A stretch of 41,793 bases of DNA from a virus, in the IMG/VR virus record IMGVR_UViG_3300005563_000014, positions 1 to 41,793 of that record; one strand, written 5' to 3'. The position numbers and the translations under genes were made by a program. Shown one piece after another: positions 1-6,476 of the stretch. Numbering within the stretch: the stretch's first letter is position 1; each line of letters starts with the position of its first letter. The notes below the pieces were generated by a model. The model had not been told where the DNA came from. It saw only the letters and a list, made by a program, of their open reading frames with translations, and searched no databases.

Positions 1-110
1 CCTGAAAACGGAATACGGCAACAACGAGGGCCGCATTGACGCCTACATAGTTTCGACTGGCGAGTTCTTCTGGGGATCGCCACCGCAGAGCATCGCCAGC
101 CAGCGTGAGG
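1..110. repeat. Terminal direct repeat, left copy
   Basis: The first 110 bases are identical to 41684-41793. Such an exact end overlap is what an assembler leaves on a circular or circularly permuted genome; a true short packaging repeat is also possible. A single reading frame crosses the junction intact, which supports physical continuity of the ends. Confidence 0.95.
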
Positions 111-313
111 AGCTGGTCGAACCGATTGACACTGATGACGCCGCAGCCGCGCTCACACAACTGGACGAACTTCGTGCTGCGCTTCGACGGTTCATGGAGG
201 AAGGCGGCTGCTTCATATGTGGCGGCGACTGTGGGGGCGCAAACCCTCCGATAGTAAGCTGCCCGATGCAGCAAGCTCGCAAAGCCCTCGGAGGCACCAA
301 TGCGCCTGAGTGA
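1..313 (+). CDS. Junction-spanning small protein, C-terminal part
   Basis: This is the 3' part of a gene that begins at 41466 and crosses the contig ends; in-frame codons start at base 2 and end at TGA 311-313. The joined protein is 176 residues. Its N-terminus (MTDTPERELIE) and a central segment (TIEALLSRVDKLEE, coiled-coil-like) are shared with the protein at 864-1130. The part here is acidic and Ala-rich and ends with a cysteine cluster (CFICGGDCGG then SC) that may bind zinc. The function is not recognised. The next small gene starts inside its last codons, suggesting coupling. Confidence 0.8.
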   Translation, partial: LKTEYGNNEGRIDAYIVSTGEFFWGSPPQSIASQREELVEPIDTDDAAAALTQLDELRAALRRFMEEGGCFICGGDCGGANPPIVSCPMQQARKALGGTNAPE

Positions 314-404
314 GTTCGCCTTGATCTCCGCCGCGTATCTGCTGTGCTTTTGGATGGCCTGCGCGTGGTTCGATGATCATGGATGGAGGTTCTGGAAATG
401 GTGA
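300..404 (+). CDS. 34-residue putative membrane micropeptide
   Basis: This short ORF begins with ATG five bases after a perfect GGAGG ribosome-binding site and overlaps the end of the preceding gene by 14 bases. The product is MRLSEFALISAAYLLCFW... with one hydrophobic segment (about residues 6-23) and a Trp-rich tail, so a single-pass membrane peptide is likely. It overlaps the next gene by 7 bases, fitting the coupled operon. The role is unknown; a small holin or host-membrane effector are only guesses. Confidence 0.6.
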   Translation: MRLSEFALISAAYLLCFWMACAWFDDHGWRFWKW

Positions 405-715
405 CCAATAAATCAGCACTAGAGGAACTGGCGTCCCACTATCGCACGAGGGACGAAAGCGGCTCTCCGACCGACGCGGGAACTGTGGCGTGGAACTGGA
501 TAAGCGAACTGGCTCAGCTTGAGCGCAAGAACGATGCGGCGCTGCTAGTCATTCAATGCACACCCGTACAAGGCGGCGGCAAGGTAACGCGCCTCTATCG
601 AAGCACAACCCTACTCGCAGTGGCCACCACGTTCCGCGACGATATGAACTTCACCGTCTTTGTCGGGTGGATGTGTCCCGCACTCAGGGCACTAGCAAAG
701 GAGAAGGGGGAATGA
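398..715 (+). CDS. Cassette gene A1, hypothetical protein
   Basis: The 105-residue product starts at ATG 398, eight bases after GGAGG; an ATG at 383 lies before the ribosome-binding site and is rejected. It starts VTNKSALEELAS and ends ALRALAKEKGE. The gene at 40901-41092 has near-identical ends but a different, shorter middle. The middle here includes a run resembling a beta-strand-rich domain (VARLYRST-like region, about residues 55-90) that I cannot assign. The end overlaps the next gene as ATGA. The function is not recognised. Confidence 0.7.
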   Translation: MVTNKSALEELASHYRTRDESGSPTDAGTVAWNWISELAQLERKNDAALLVIQCTPVQGGGKVTRLYRSTTLLAVATTFRDDMNFTVFVGWMCPALRALAKEKGE

Positions 716-716
716 G
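678..716 (+). repeat. Cassette anchor repeat 1, copy A
   Basis: These 39 bases are identical to 41055-41093. They encode the shared C-terminus (ALRALAKEKGE) of the first cassette gene plus the ribosome-binding site and start of the second cassette gene. Confidence 0.9.
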
Positions 717-867
717 AAACCGCTACCCCGGAACGTGCTACCGATGCGGCGAACACGTCAAAGCCGGAGACGGGCATTTCGAGCGCTATAAGGGTGGGTG
801 GCGCACTCAGCACGCAAGCTGCGCGATCTCGGCTCGGCAGAAGAAAGCGTTGGAGCAACCCCAATGA
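712..867 (+). CDS. Small zinc-finger-like protein (cassette gene A2)
   Basis: The 51-residue product contains CYRCGEHVKAGDGHF and then HASC, a plausible CxxC...HxxC zinc site. It begins with ATG overlapping the previous stop (ATGA), with an AAGGAG/GGGGG ribosome-binding stretch upstream that is shared exactly with the copy at 41055-41093. It ends by overlapping the next gene's ATG. In the second cassette the gene in this position (41089-41469) is unrelated. The function is unknown; small zinc-ribbon proteins in phages are often nucleic-acid or protein adaptors. Confidence 0.7.
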   Translation: MRNRYPGTCYRCGEHVKAGDGHFERYKGGWRTQHASCAISARQKKALEQPQ

Positions 868-896
868 CCGACACACCCGAACGCGAGCTGATCGAG
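864..896 (+). repeat. Cassette anchor repeat 2, copy A
   Basis: These 33 bases are identical to 41466-41498 and encode the shared start MTDTPERELIE of the third cassette gene. Confidence 0.9.
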
Positions 897-1130
897 AGGC
901 TCCGAAATCTTCGCGTTATTCTGAAATCTGGCGACTACACCGGCGGCGACCTCATGCGCGCTTGGTGCGCGATGATTGACGCAGCCGACACCATCGAAGC
1001 GTTACTATCAAGGGTAGATAAGCTGGAAGAACGGGTGGGGGACGCGCTGGAAGTGCTGCATGATAGCTCGAAGCCGACACCGGATCGCGTTCGAGATGCC
1101 AAGCTCGCCCTCAACAGGACCGCACGCTAG
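864..1130 (+). CDS. Cassette gene A3, hypothetical protein
   Basis: The 88-residue product starts MTDTPERELIERL at an ATG overlapping the previous stop. The first 33 bases are identical to the start of the junction gene at 41466, and bases 990-1030 are identical to 41592-41632, encoding TIEALLSRVDKLEE. Between these anchors the two genes differ. The second half is predicted helical (coiled-coil-like heptads around residues 42-65). No family is recognised. A longer upstream start at 798 would overlap the zinc-finger gene and is not favoured. Confidence 0.75.
   Translation: MTDTPERELIERLRNLRVILKSGDYTGGDLMRAWCAMIDAADTIEALLSRVDKLEERVGDALEVLHDSSKPTPDRVRDAKLALNRTAR
990..1030 (+). repeat. Cassette anchor repeat 3, copy A
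   Basis: These 41 bases are identical to 41592-41632 and encode the shared TIEALLSRVDKLEE segment of the third cassette gene. Confidence 0.9.
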
Positions 1131-1195
1131 GTGCGCCGCGCCAGCGTCTTTGAGAGCCTTCTCGCCAACTGCCTTCTCCCTTGGGACGAGCAGCA

Positions 1196-1603
1196 GTGAA
1201 CGCGCTCGAATCTCTCTTGCGCGAGCACATTCGCGGTTCCCGTGAGGCCGTGGCCGAGGCGGTGCGCCGGATCGACGCGCTGGAGGATCTGACAGAGAAG
1301 CTCGCGAAGAGGCCCCCGGCGCCGATGGACCAGGTTCGGGCAAACGGGTGGTCTGACGAAGAGGACGAGATTATCCGGCAATACTACCCTGGCGGTGGCC
1401 CGGCTGCCTGCATTCCGTTTCTTCGCCACCGGACGGCGCTTGCTATCCGCACTCACGCGCGAAGGCTCGGCGTTGTCAGCAATCCGAACATGCAGCGATT
1501 CTGGTGCGATCAGTGCCAGTCGAAGGTGAACCGTAACCAGGTCGCCGCCTGTCAGTCGAAATTCTGCCAGGGCAAGAAGCTGGTCGCCGCGGGCGACGCA
1601 TGA
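1196..1603 (+). CDS. HTH (Myb/SANT-like) plus zinc-finger protein
   Basis: The product of about 135 residues starts at GTG 1196 (a TTG at 1181 in the same frame is the alternative). A central segment WSDEEDEIIRQYYPGGG followed by a second helix pair (ALAIRTHARRLGV) looks like the Myb/SANT or GcrA-type DNA-binding domains common in phages. The tail has CDQCQSK...CQSKFC, a likely zinc site. It ends as ATGA overlapping the helicase gene. It may be a regulator or a replication accessory factor. DNA binding is inferred; the target is unknown. Confidence 0.7.
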   Translation: MNALESLLREHIRGSREAVAEAVRRIDALEDLTEKLAKRPPAPMDQVRANGWSDEEDEIIRQYYPGGGPAACIPFLRHRTALAIRTHARRLGVVSNPNMQRFWCDQCQSKVNRNQVAACQSKFCQGKKLVAAGDA

Positions 1604-2931
1604 TCGACGCGCCGCTTCTCGACCTTCCCTACCAGGACGACGGCGCGGCGTTCCTTGCCGGCAGGGTCCGCGCCGGGCTGTTCGACGAGCCGGGGCTCGG
1701 CAAGACCGCGCAGGCGATCAAGGCGCTCGATAGATTGGGGCTGGAGCGCGGTTTGATCGTCGCCCCAGCGTCGGTCTGCGACGTGTGGATCAATGAGACC
1801 CGGAAGTTCTCAGCGGCGCCCAGGCGACTCCTGAGGGGCCGGAGCAGCGATGATTTGAACCTATGGCTTCGCCATCGCACCGACGTTCTTATTTGCAGCT
1901 ACGAGATGGCAACCAAATGGCGCCGCGAACTTGAACGCGATTTCCGCGAATTCACGATTTGGGACGAGTCTCATTATCTGAAGTCGAACGCCGCCCGGCG
2001 CACCCGCGCCGCCTTCGGCCACCAGTGCGATGGCAAGTTCGGCTACGGCAAGTGGGGCGCTTATGCCTGGCTCCTCACCGGAACGCCGATGAGCAACGCC
2101 CCGCTCGATATCTGGACGTGGCTGCGTTTCGTCCAGGGGACGTTCCTCACCTACCGCCAGTTCATCGCTCGCTACTTCATCGAAATCCCCGGCGCGTTCG
2201 CGTCCAGCTACAAGTCGAGGCCCGAGTGCGTTCCCGAGCTTAGAGACATCATCAGGCGCTATAGCCTGCGCCGCACTTTGAAGGACGTTGGGCTTCAGCT
2301 TCCCGAGATGTGGGTGACGACGCAGGAAGTCGACGGAGACACCGCCGCGGTGCGCTCCATGCTTGCTGAGCACGAAGGGCTCGACGCCGCGGTTCGCCAG
2401 GCCGTCGAGAAGGGCGGGCTGTCGTTCCTCGATGCCGGGCACATCGCGACCTTGCGGCGGCTGGTCGGGGAAGCCAAGGCCCCGGTGTTCGGACGCCAGC
2501 TCGTCGAGGAACTTGGCGGCGGGCTCGACAAGGTGGTGGTATTCTGCGCCCACAAGGCGCCGATCCACATACTCTCTAAGGCTCTCGGCGACATCGGCCA
2601 CGTCATTATCGACGGCGACACTCCGCAGGGCCGCAGGACAGAGCACGTCCAGCGGTTCCAGGAAGACCCCGAGTGCCGCGTCTTCATCGGCAACCTGGTG
2701 GCGGCCGGAACCGGGATCACGCTTACCGCCGCATCGCAGCTCGTAATGCTTGAAAGCGACTGGACGCCGGCCGTCAACGCCCAGGCTCTCAAGCGCGTTC
2801 ACCGCATCGGGCAGGGGCGGCAGGTGCATGTCCGTTTCATCAGCCTCGCGAAGTCGATCGACGCTGAAATCGCGGCGGCCGTGGCGCGGAAAACCCAGCA
2901 AATTGTAGAGGTGCAGGGCAGCGATATTTAA
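1600..2931 (+). CDS. SNF2-family DEAD/H helicase
   Basis: The 443-residue ATPase has all the expected superfamily 2 motifs: Walker A DEPGLGKTAQAI with Lys35, motif II DESH at 122-125, motif III LLTGTP at about 159-163, and motif VI HRIGQGRQ at about 401-408. The compact SNF2 form is typical of phage replication modules and couples ATP hydrolysis to translocation on duplex DNA, probably for replication or recombination. It starts in an ATGA overlap with the upstream gene and is followed by a 92-base gap holding a candidate promoter and the conserved 14-bp motif. Confidence 0.93.
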   Translation: MIDAPLLDLPYQDDGAAFLAGRVRAGLFDEPGLGKTAQAIKALDRLGLERGLIVAPASVCDVWINETRKFSAAPRRLLRGRSSDDLNLWLRHRTDVLICSYEMATKWRRELERDFREFTIWDESHYLKSNAARRTRAAFGHQCDGKFGYGKWGAYAWLLTGTPMSNAPLDIWTWLRFVQGTFLTYRQFIARYFIEIPGAFASSYKSRPECVPELRDIIRRYSLRRTLKDVGLQLPEMWVTTQEVDGDTAAVRSMLAEHEGLDAAVRQAVEKGGLSFLDAGHIATLRRLVGEAKAPVFGRQLVEELGGGLDKVVVFCAHKAPIHILSKALGDIGHVIIDGDTPQGRRTEHVQRFQEDPECRVFIGNLVAAGTGITLTAASQLVMLESDWTPAVNAQALKRVHRIGQGRQVHVRFISLAKSIDAEIAAAVARKTQQIVEVQGSDI

Positions 2932-2935
2932 TCGC

Positions 2936-2963
2936 TTGCAAAGACGTATAACAGGCGTATCAA
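2936..2963 (+). promoter_or_regulatory. Candidate promoter for the replication genes
   Basis: A TTGCAA box and a TATCAA box are separated by 16 bases just after the helicase stop and point toward the gene at 3024. The match to a sigma70-type promoter is moderate; this is inference from sequence only. Confidence 0.3.
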
Positions 2964-2973
2964 AGGAACTGAG

Positions 2974-2987
2974 TGATTCGTGCGGTA
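2974..2987 (+). promoter_or_regulatory. Conserved 14-bp intergenic motif, site 1
   Basis: TGATTCGTGCGGTA matches the consensus TGWNWMRYGCGGTA seen at six intergenic sites. It lies 36 bases before the ATG of the gene at 3024. It may be an operator or a phage promoter element. Confidence 0.55.
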
Positions 2988-3023
2988 TGCTGAGTCGCTC
3001 TACCCCAAGGAGGCAAAAAGCAG

Positions 3024-3452
3024 ATGAAATTCACGCTTACGATCGAGGGCGATTCGCTTTTAGAACTCGCCGACCTTCTGACGCAGCGCACGGCGGCCCC
3101 TGCGGTCGACAAGGGGAGCCCGGATAAGGAGCCGGAGCCCGAGGAGGTTGCCGAGGGGCCCGCCCCAAAGTCGACGCGCCGCCGCAAAGGCGCTGCGAAA
3201 GAGGACACCCCAAGTACGAGTGTGAGCCCGGAGTCTTCCGATGGCTCGACTGCGACGACCAGTGCATCCCCTTCTGACGAGAAGATCACGCTCGACGATT
3301 TGCGGGCTGCTGCCGAGCCTTTGATGGCTAACGGCAAGGGCCGCGAGATTCAGGAGATGCTTCTCTCCAAGTTCAACGTGCGCGCCTTCGGCCCGCTCCC
3401 CGAGGAGCAGTACCCGGCCGCGCTCGCAGAGCTTCAAGACCTTGGCGGCTAG
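3024..3452 (+). CDS. Hypothetical phage protein with disordered middle
   Basis: The 142-residue protein starts after a strong AAGGAGG site. It has a short N-terminal beta-like segment (MKFTLTIEGDSLLELADLL), a long low-complexity linker rich in Pro, Ser, Lys and Glu (about 25-85), and a C-terminal helical domain (LDDLRAAAEPLMANGKG...QEMLLSKF). This architecture recurs in phage replication operons next to PolA and DUF2815 genes, but the function is not established. A role as replication accessory or DNA-binding partner is inference from position. Confidence 0.75.
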   Translation: MKFTLTIEGDSLLELADLLTQRTAAPAVDKGSPDKEPEPEEVAEGPAPKSTRRRKGAAKEDTPSTSVSPESSDGSTATTSASPSDEKITLDDLRAAAEPLMANGKGREIQEMLLSKFNVRAFGPLPEEQYPAALAELQDLGG

Positions 3453-3457
3453 AGTCC

Positions 3458-3608
3458 GTGAATAACCCCCCCCCGGCCCGTCATCGAGAGGTGCATCGAG
3501 GCTTTGATCGAGCTTCTCGATTCTATCGACGACGCTCCGGAGCTGGAACCCGAGGCCGTCGAATCTGACGGAGACGATGAAGACTACAGCGAGGCTTGCT
3601 GGTTATGA
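3458..3608 (+). pseudogene. Small acidic gene with frame broken at a C9 run
   Basis: From GTG 3458 the frame reads MNNPPP and then enters an unlikely Arg-rich frame. Removing one C from the nine-C run at 3466-3474 gives a continuous small acidic protein: MNNPP, RPVIERCIEALIELLDSIDD, then an Asp/Glu-rich tail ending EACWL. Its stop overlaps the next ATG as ATGA, the usual coupling in this operon, which supports that frame. It is either a sequencing or homopolymer variant, a phase-variable gene, or a +1 frameshift site. The ribosome-binding site is weak. Confidence 0.55.
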
Positions 3609-4861
3609 CGAACGCTCACTCACCCTATGGCGGGAGCCAGGTTTACCGCTATGCGGTCTGCCCTGGCTCTGTCGCTCTTATCGCCAAGGCACCGCCGCAA
3701 AAGAGCAGTGTGTACGCTGAAGGCGGAACCTTCGCCCACAAGCTTGCGGAAGTGTGCCTTCTCGGCGGCCACGAAACGGCCGACCACATGGAGGGGAAGA
3801 CCCTCAAGCTCGATCACATCGAGAGCGAGAAGACGGTCGACCGCGAGATGATCGAGGCGGTGAACGTCTATCTCGACGTGGTATGGTCGGAGCACTCCGG
3901 CGACGAAGCCGCCGAGCTCGAGGTCGAGCAGCGGTTCGTTCTCGAAGTCGAGGCGGCTGGGGGCGAGGCGTTCGGGACCAACGACGCGCTCGTGTACCAG
4001 CCGGGCAAGCGCAAGCTGACGATCTTCGACTACAAGCACGGCGCCGGGGTGGCGGTTGCGCCCGAGAACAACCACCAGCTCAAGTTCTATGCGATCGGCG
4101 CGCTACAGTCTCATCCCGAATGGCAACCGCGTGAAGTCGAGCTGGTGATCGTCCAGCCCCGCGCTTTCAATGCGGGCGAGGAAGAGGGCGTAAAGCGGTG
4201 GTCGATGCCGCTCGTCGACATCATCGAGTATCCTTACGAGCTCAACCTGCTGATCGAGGCGACCAAGCGGGAGAACGCCCCGCTGGTTCCCGGAGAGCAT
4301 TGCCGGTTCTGCCCCGCATCGACCATCTGCCACGCTCGCGAGCAGAAGCTGGTCGAGGAATCGGGGTTCAGCGGCATTTCGCTCCCCGAACTTGCCGAGC
4401 AGCTCCCCGTAATCGCGCCTCCCGACTACGAAAATATGGCGCGCGTCATTGCCGCCTACGAGCAGCTCGGGTCGTGGATCGGAGACCTTCGGACCGCGCT
4501 CGACGAGCATCTGCTGAGCGGTGGCAAGGTGCCGGGCTGGAAGGTCGTCGAGAAGGTTTCCCGCCGCAAGTGGATGGCCGCCGATGAAGAGGTCGCAGGC
4601 TGGCTGGAGCTGATTTACGGCGTTCCGCCCGAAGAGAGCCGTCCGCCCAAGCTGGTCACGATCAGCGACGCGAAGAAGCTCTTAAAAGACTACGCCGGCC
4701 GCGAGCATTACGCCGACGCCGAGCGGGCTCTCACCACCAGGTTCACAATCAAGGAATCCAGCGGGCTCACCACGGCCCCGGAAAGCGACAAGCGCCCCGC
4801 CGTCGAGCCTGTCGCCGCGGAGTTCGGCTCCGTGAAACTTGGCGCGCTAGAAGGAGCATAA
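3605..4861 (+). CDS. DUF2800 Cas4/RecB-like Fe-S nuclease
   Basis: The 418-residue protein (ATG 3605, coupled to the previous stop) has PD-(D/E)XK nuclease signatures: GTND with Asp127, FDYK with Asp142 and Lys144, and Gln158. Cys19 together with Cys233, Cys236 and Cys242 (CRFCPASTIC) fits the 4Fe-4S cluster of Cas4/AddB-type nucleases. DUF2800 proteins sit beside DUF2815 and family A polymerase genes in many phages, as here. A role in end processing or recombination during replication is likely but inferred. A helical C-terminal region of about 170 residues follows the cluster. Confidence 0.88.
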   Translation: MTNAHSPYGGSQVYRYAVCPGSVALIAKAPPQKSSVYAEGGTFAHKLAEVCLLGGHETADHMEGKTLKLDHIESEKTVDREMIEAVNVYLDVVWSEHSGDEAAELEVEQRFVLEVEAAGGEAFGTNDALVYQPGKRKLTIFDYKHGAGVAVAPENNHQLKFYAIGALQSHPEWQPREVELVIVQPRAFNAGEEEGVKRWSMPLVDIIEYPYELNLLIEATKRENAPLVPGEHCRFCPASTICHAREQKLVEESGFSGISLPELAEQLPVIAPPDYENMARVIAAYEQLGSWIGDLRTALDEHLLSGGKVPGWKVVEKVSRRKWMAADEEVAGWLELIYGVPPEESRPPKLVTISDAKKLLKDYAGREHYADAERALTTRFTIKESSGLTTAPESDKRPAVEPVAAEFGSVKLGALEGA

Positions 4862-4865
4862 GACT

Positions 4866-5486
4866 ATGACACTGATGAACGACACGCGCATGAGTGACGC
4901 CTGGATCGAGCGGGCGGTGAAGGACAACCCGATTGTCCTTCTCGAAAGCGGCAACTATCGCACCTGCCCGGTGCGGCTGAGCTTTCCGAACCTCTTCCAG
5001 AAGTCGCGGCCGATCCCGCCGAACCCGGAGGGCAAGTTCGGCGCCAACCTGATCTTCCCGACTAACGCCGACCTCTCGGTTTTGAAGTCGGCGGCGGCGC
5101 AGTGCGCCAAGGATAAGTGGGGCTCTACCCCGCCCAAGCTGCGCTCGCCGTTCAAGGACCAGGACGAGATGCTGAAGTACGCGGGGTACACCGAAGGCGG
5201 TGTCTACCTCGCCTGCAACTCGACGCAAAAGCCCGCGATCGTCGACCTGAAGCAGCAGATTATCACCGACGAAACGAAGGTCTATCCGGGTGTGTGGGCC
5301 ATCTGCACGATCCGGCCTTTTACCTACGACCAGCAGGTGAACAAGGGCGTGGCTTTCGGCCTTCAGTCAGTGATGATAATCGCTGACGACAATAGCCTGG
5401 GTGGCGGCAGCGAGGACGTTTCGAAGGCGTTCGCCAACGTCAAGATCGACGCCGGAGATGTCGACGCCGACGCGCTGTTCGGCTGA
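4866..5486 (+). CDS. DUF2815 single-strand DNA-binding-like protein
   Basis: The 206-residue protein starts after AGAAGGAG. The signature stretch is RLSFPNLFQKSRPIPPNPEG followed by KFGANLIFP. The acidic C-terminus (DVDADALFG) resembles the acidic tip ending in Phe that single-strand binding proteins use to recruit partners. DUF2815 is known as a phage family of ssDNA-binding/recombination context next to DUF2800, which lies four bases upstream. Binding activity is inferred from family context and the tail. Confidence 0.85.
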   Translation: MTLMNDTRMSDAWIERAVKDNPIVLLESGNYRTCPVRLSFPNLFQKSRPIPPNPEGKFGANLIFPTNADLSVLKSAAAQCAKDKWGSTPPKLRSPFKDQDEMLKYAGYTEGGVYLACNSTQKPAIVDLKQQIITDETKVYPGVWAICTIRPFTYDQQVNKGVAFGLQSVMIIADDNSLGGGSEDVSKAFANVKIDAGDVDADALFG

Positions 5487-5492
5487 AGCGCA

Positions 5493-5705
5493 GTGCCCCT
5501 CACTGTCGAAAACGAGCCGGAGACGGCGCGCGTCCGCCGTCTCGTCATAACCTGTGACCGTTGCGGTGCGGAGACTGACAACCTCCGCATCGCAGAGGCC
5601 GGCGGTAGCCTTACCGAAATGGGGTGGTTCCGCCGCTTCAACGAAGAGACGCGCGCCAACGAGTACTTCTGTCCCGAGCACCACCCCCATGAGCAGGAGA
5701 GCTAA
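5493..5705 (+). CDS. Small zinc-binding protein
   Basis: The 70-residue protein starts at GTG 5493 with a weak ribosome-binding site. CDRCGAE near residue 21 and CPEHH near residue 60 make a probable zinc knuckle. It lies between DUF2815 and further small replication-operon genes. No specific function is recognised. Confidence 0.7.
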   Translation: MPLTVENEPETARVRRLVITCDRCGAETDNLRIAEAGGSLTEMGWFRRFNEETRANEYFCPEHHPHEQES

Positions 5706-5707
5706 GT

Positions 5708-5938
5708 ATGACCCCGGATAAAGAGAAAAGGTCTATAACTGACACTAGAGAGCTGCGCGCTTTTCTGGTCGATCAGATGCAGGACGTTGCTACCGGAAAG
5801 GTGAACCTTGAGCGCGCGAAAGCGACGGCAAACCTTAGCCAGCAAATATACAACACTCTCAACCTCGAAGTAAAAATGGCCTTGGCGCGGGGGAAGCTTA
5901 ACGGGAAAACTCCGGATGCTGTCAGCTTTACAGCCTGA
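5708..5938 (+). CDS. Hypothetical helical protein
   Basis: The 76-residue product follows an AGGAG site. It is predicted mostly helical (ELRAFLVDQMQDVATGKV..., then ANLSQQIYNTLNLEVKMAL). This pattern, a short helical protein with a 'K-N-x-x-R-A-x-A-x-A-N-L-S-x-Q-I' core, occurs in phage replication/early regions, where it is usually annotated hypothetical. It overlaps the next gene by 23 bases. Local base composition is more AT-rich than the flanks. Confidence 0.7.
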   Translation: MTPDKEKRSITDTRELRAFLVDQMQDVATGKVNLERAKATANLSQQIYNTLNLEVKMALARGKLNGKTPDAVSFTA

Positions 5939-6476
5939 TCTCCTCCCGCAGCGCAGCTACGCGCAAGCTTTGGGTGATGCCGAGCGGTGGGCTGCTAAGT
6001 TCGCAGAGCCGGGGGACCCGCCGGTAATGCTGGCTTGCACCTACGCTCGTGTGCCGCTTGCTTTGGACGTTTTCTATCGAGATTTCGGACCCAATCCGAG
6101 CCGCCCGGTTATAATGCCGGGGTCCCGGTATGGTCGTACGCACAGTCGTATAATTTTCAGTTGGCAGCGCCCCTCTGATTTGGACGAAGCGCGGAAAGTG
6201 TTTGCGCGGTACGTACGTTTCACAAAGCTCACCGCTCTTAGCGCGGAGGAATTTAGATCGTCGACCTGGCGGGCAGTGGCGAAACTGCGCACTAGGTACC
6301 ATTTTAGAGCGGATATACTAGAGGAGTGGACGCCGCTCTTTAGGTTCGGGCAACTTGTTATCGGCGGTAGGAAGACTGACGACCTGACCGCAGGCCAAGT
6401 CGACCATATACGCGCTCTTCGGAAGATAGATTTGAAAGCCAGTAAGTTGGCGCGCCGGTTGGTGCGGCATGGCTGA
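5916..6476 (+). CDS. Hypothetical protein upstream of DNA polymerase
   Basis: The 186-residue protein overlaps the preceding gene by 23 bases and the polymerase gene by 8. It is basic and Arg-rich toward the end (RKIDLKASKLARRLVRHG). No motif is recognised. Codon use is noticeably more AT-rich (for example ATA, TTA, CGT) than the genes around it, which suggests a different recent origin. Position suggests a replication-linked role but nothing more can be said. Confidence 0.7.
   Translation: MLSALQPDLLPQRSYAQALGDAERWAAKFAEPGDPPVMLACTYARVPLALDVFYRDFGPNPSRPVIMPGSRYGRTHSRIIFSWQRPSDLDEARKVFARYVRFTKLTALSAEEFRSSTWRAVAKLRTRYHFRADILEEWTPLFRFGQLVIGGRKTDDLTAGQVDHIRALRKIDLKASKLARRLVRHG

Noticed and set aside
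1131-1199. 22-codon GTG ORF
   Set aside because: It is coupled as GTGA to the next gene but has no good ribosome-binding site and is too short to support.
1861-2901. 346-codon minus-strand ORF
   Set aside because: It is antisense to the helicase with all its motifs.
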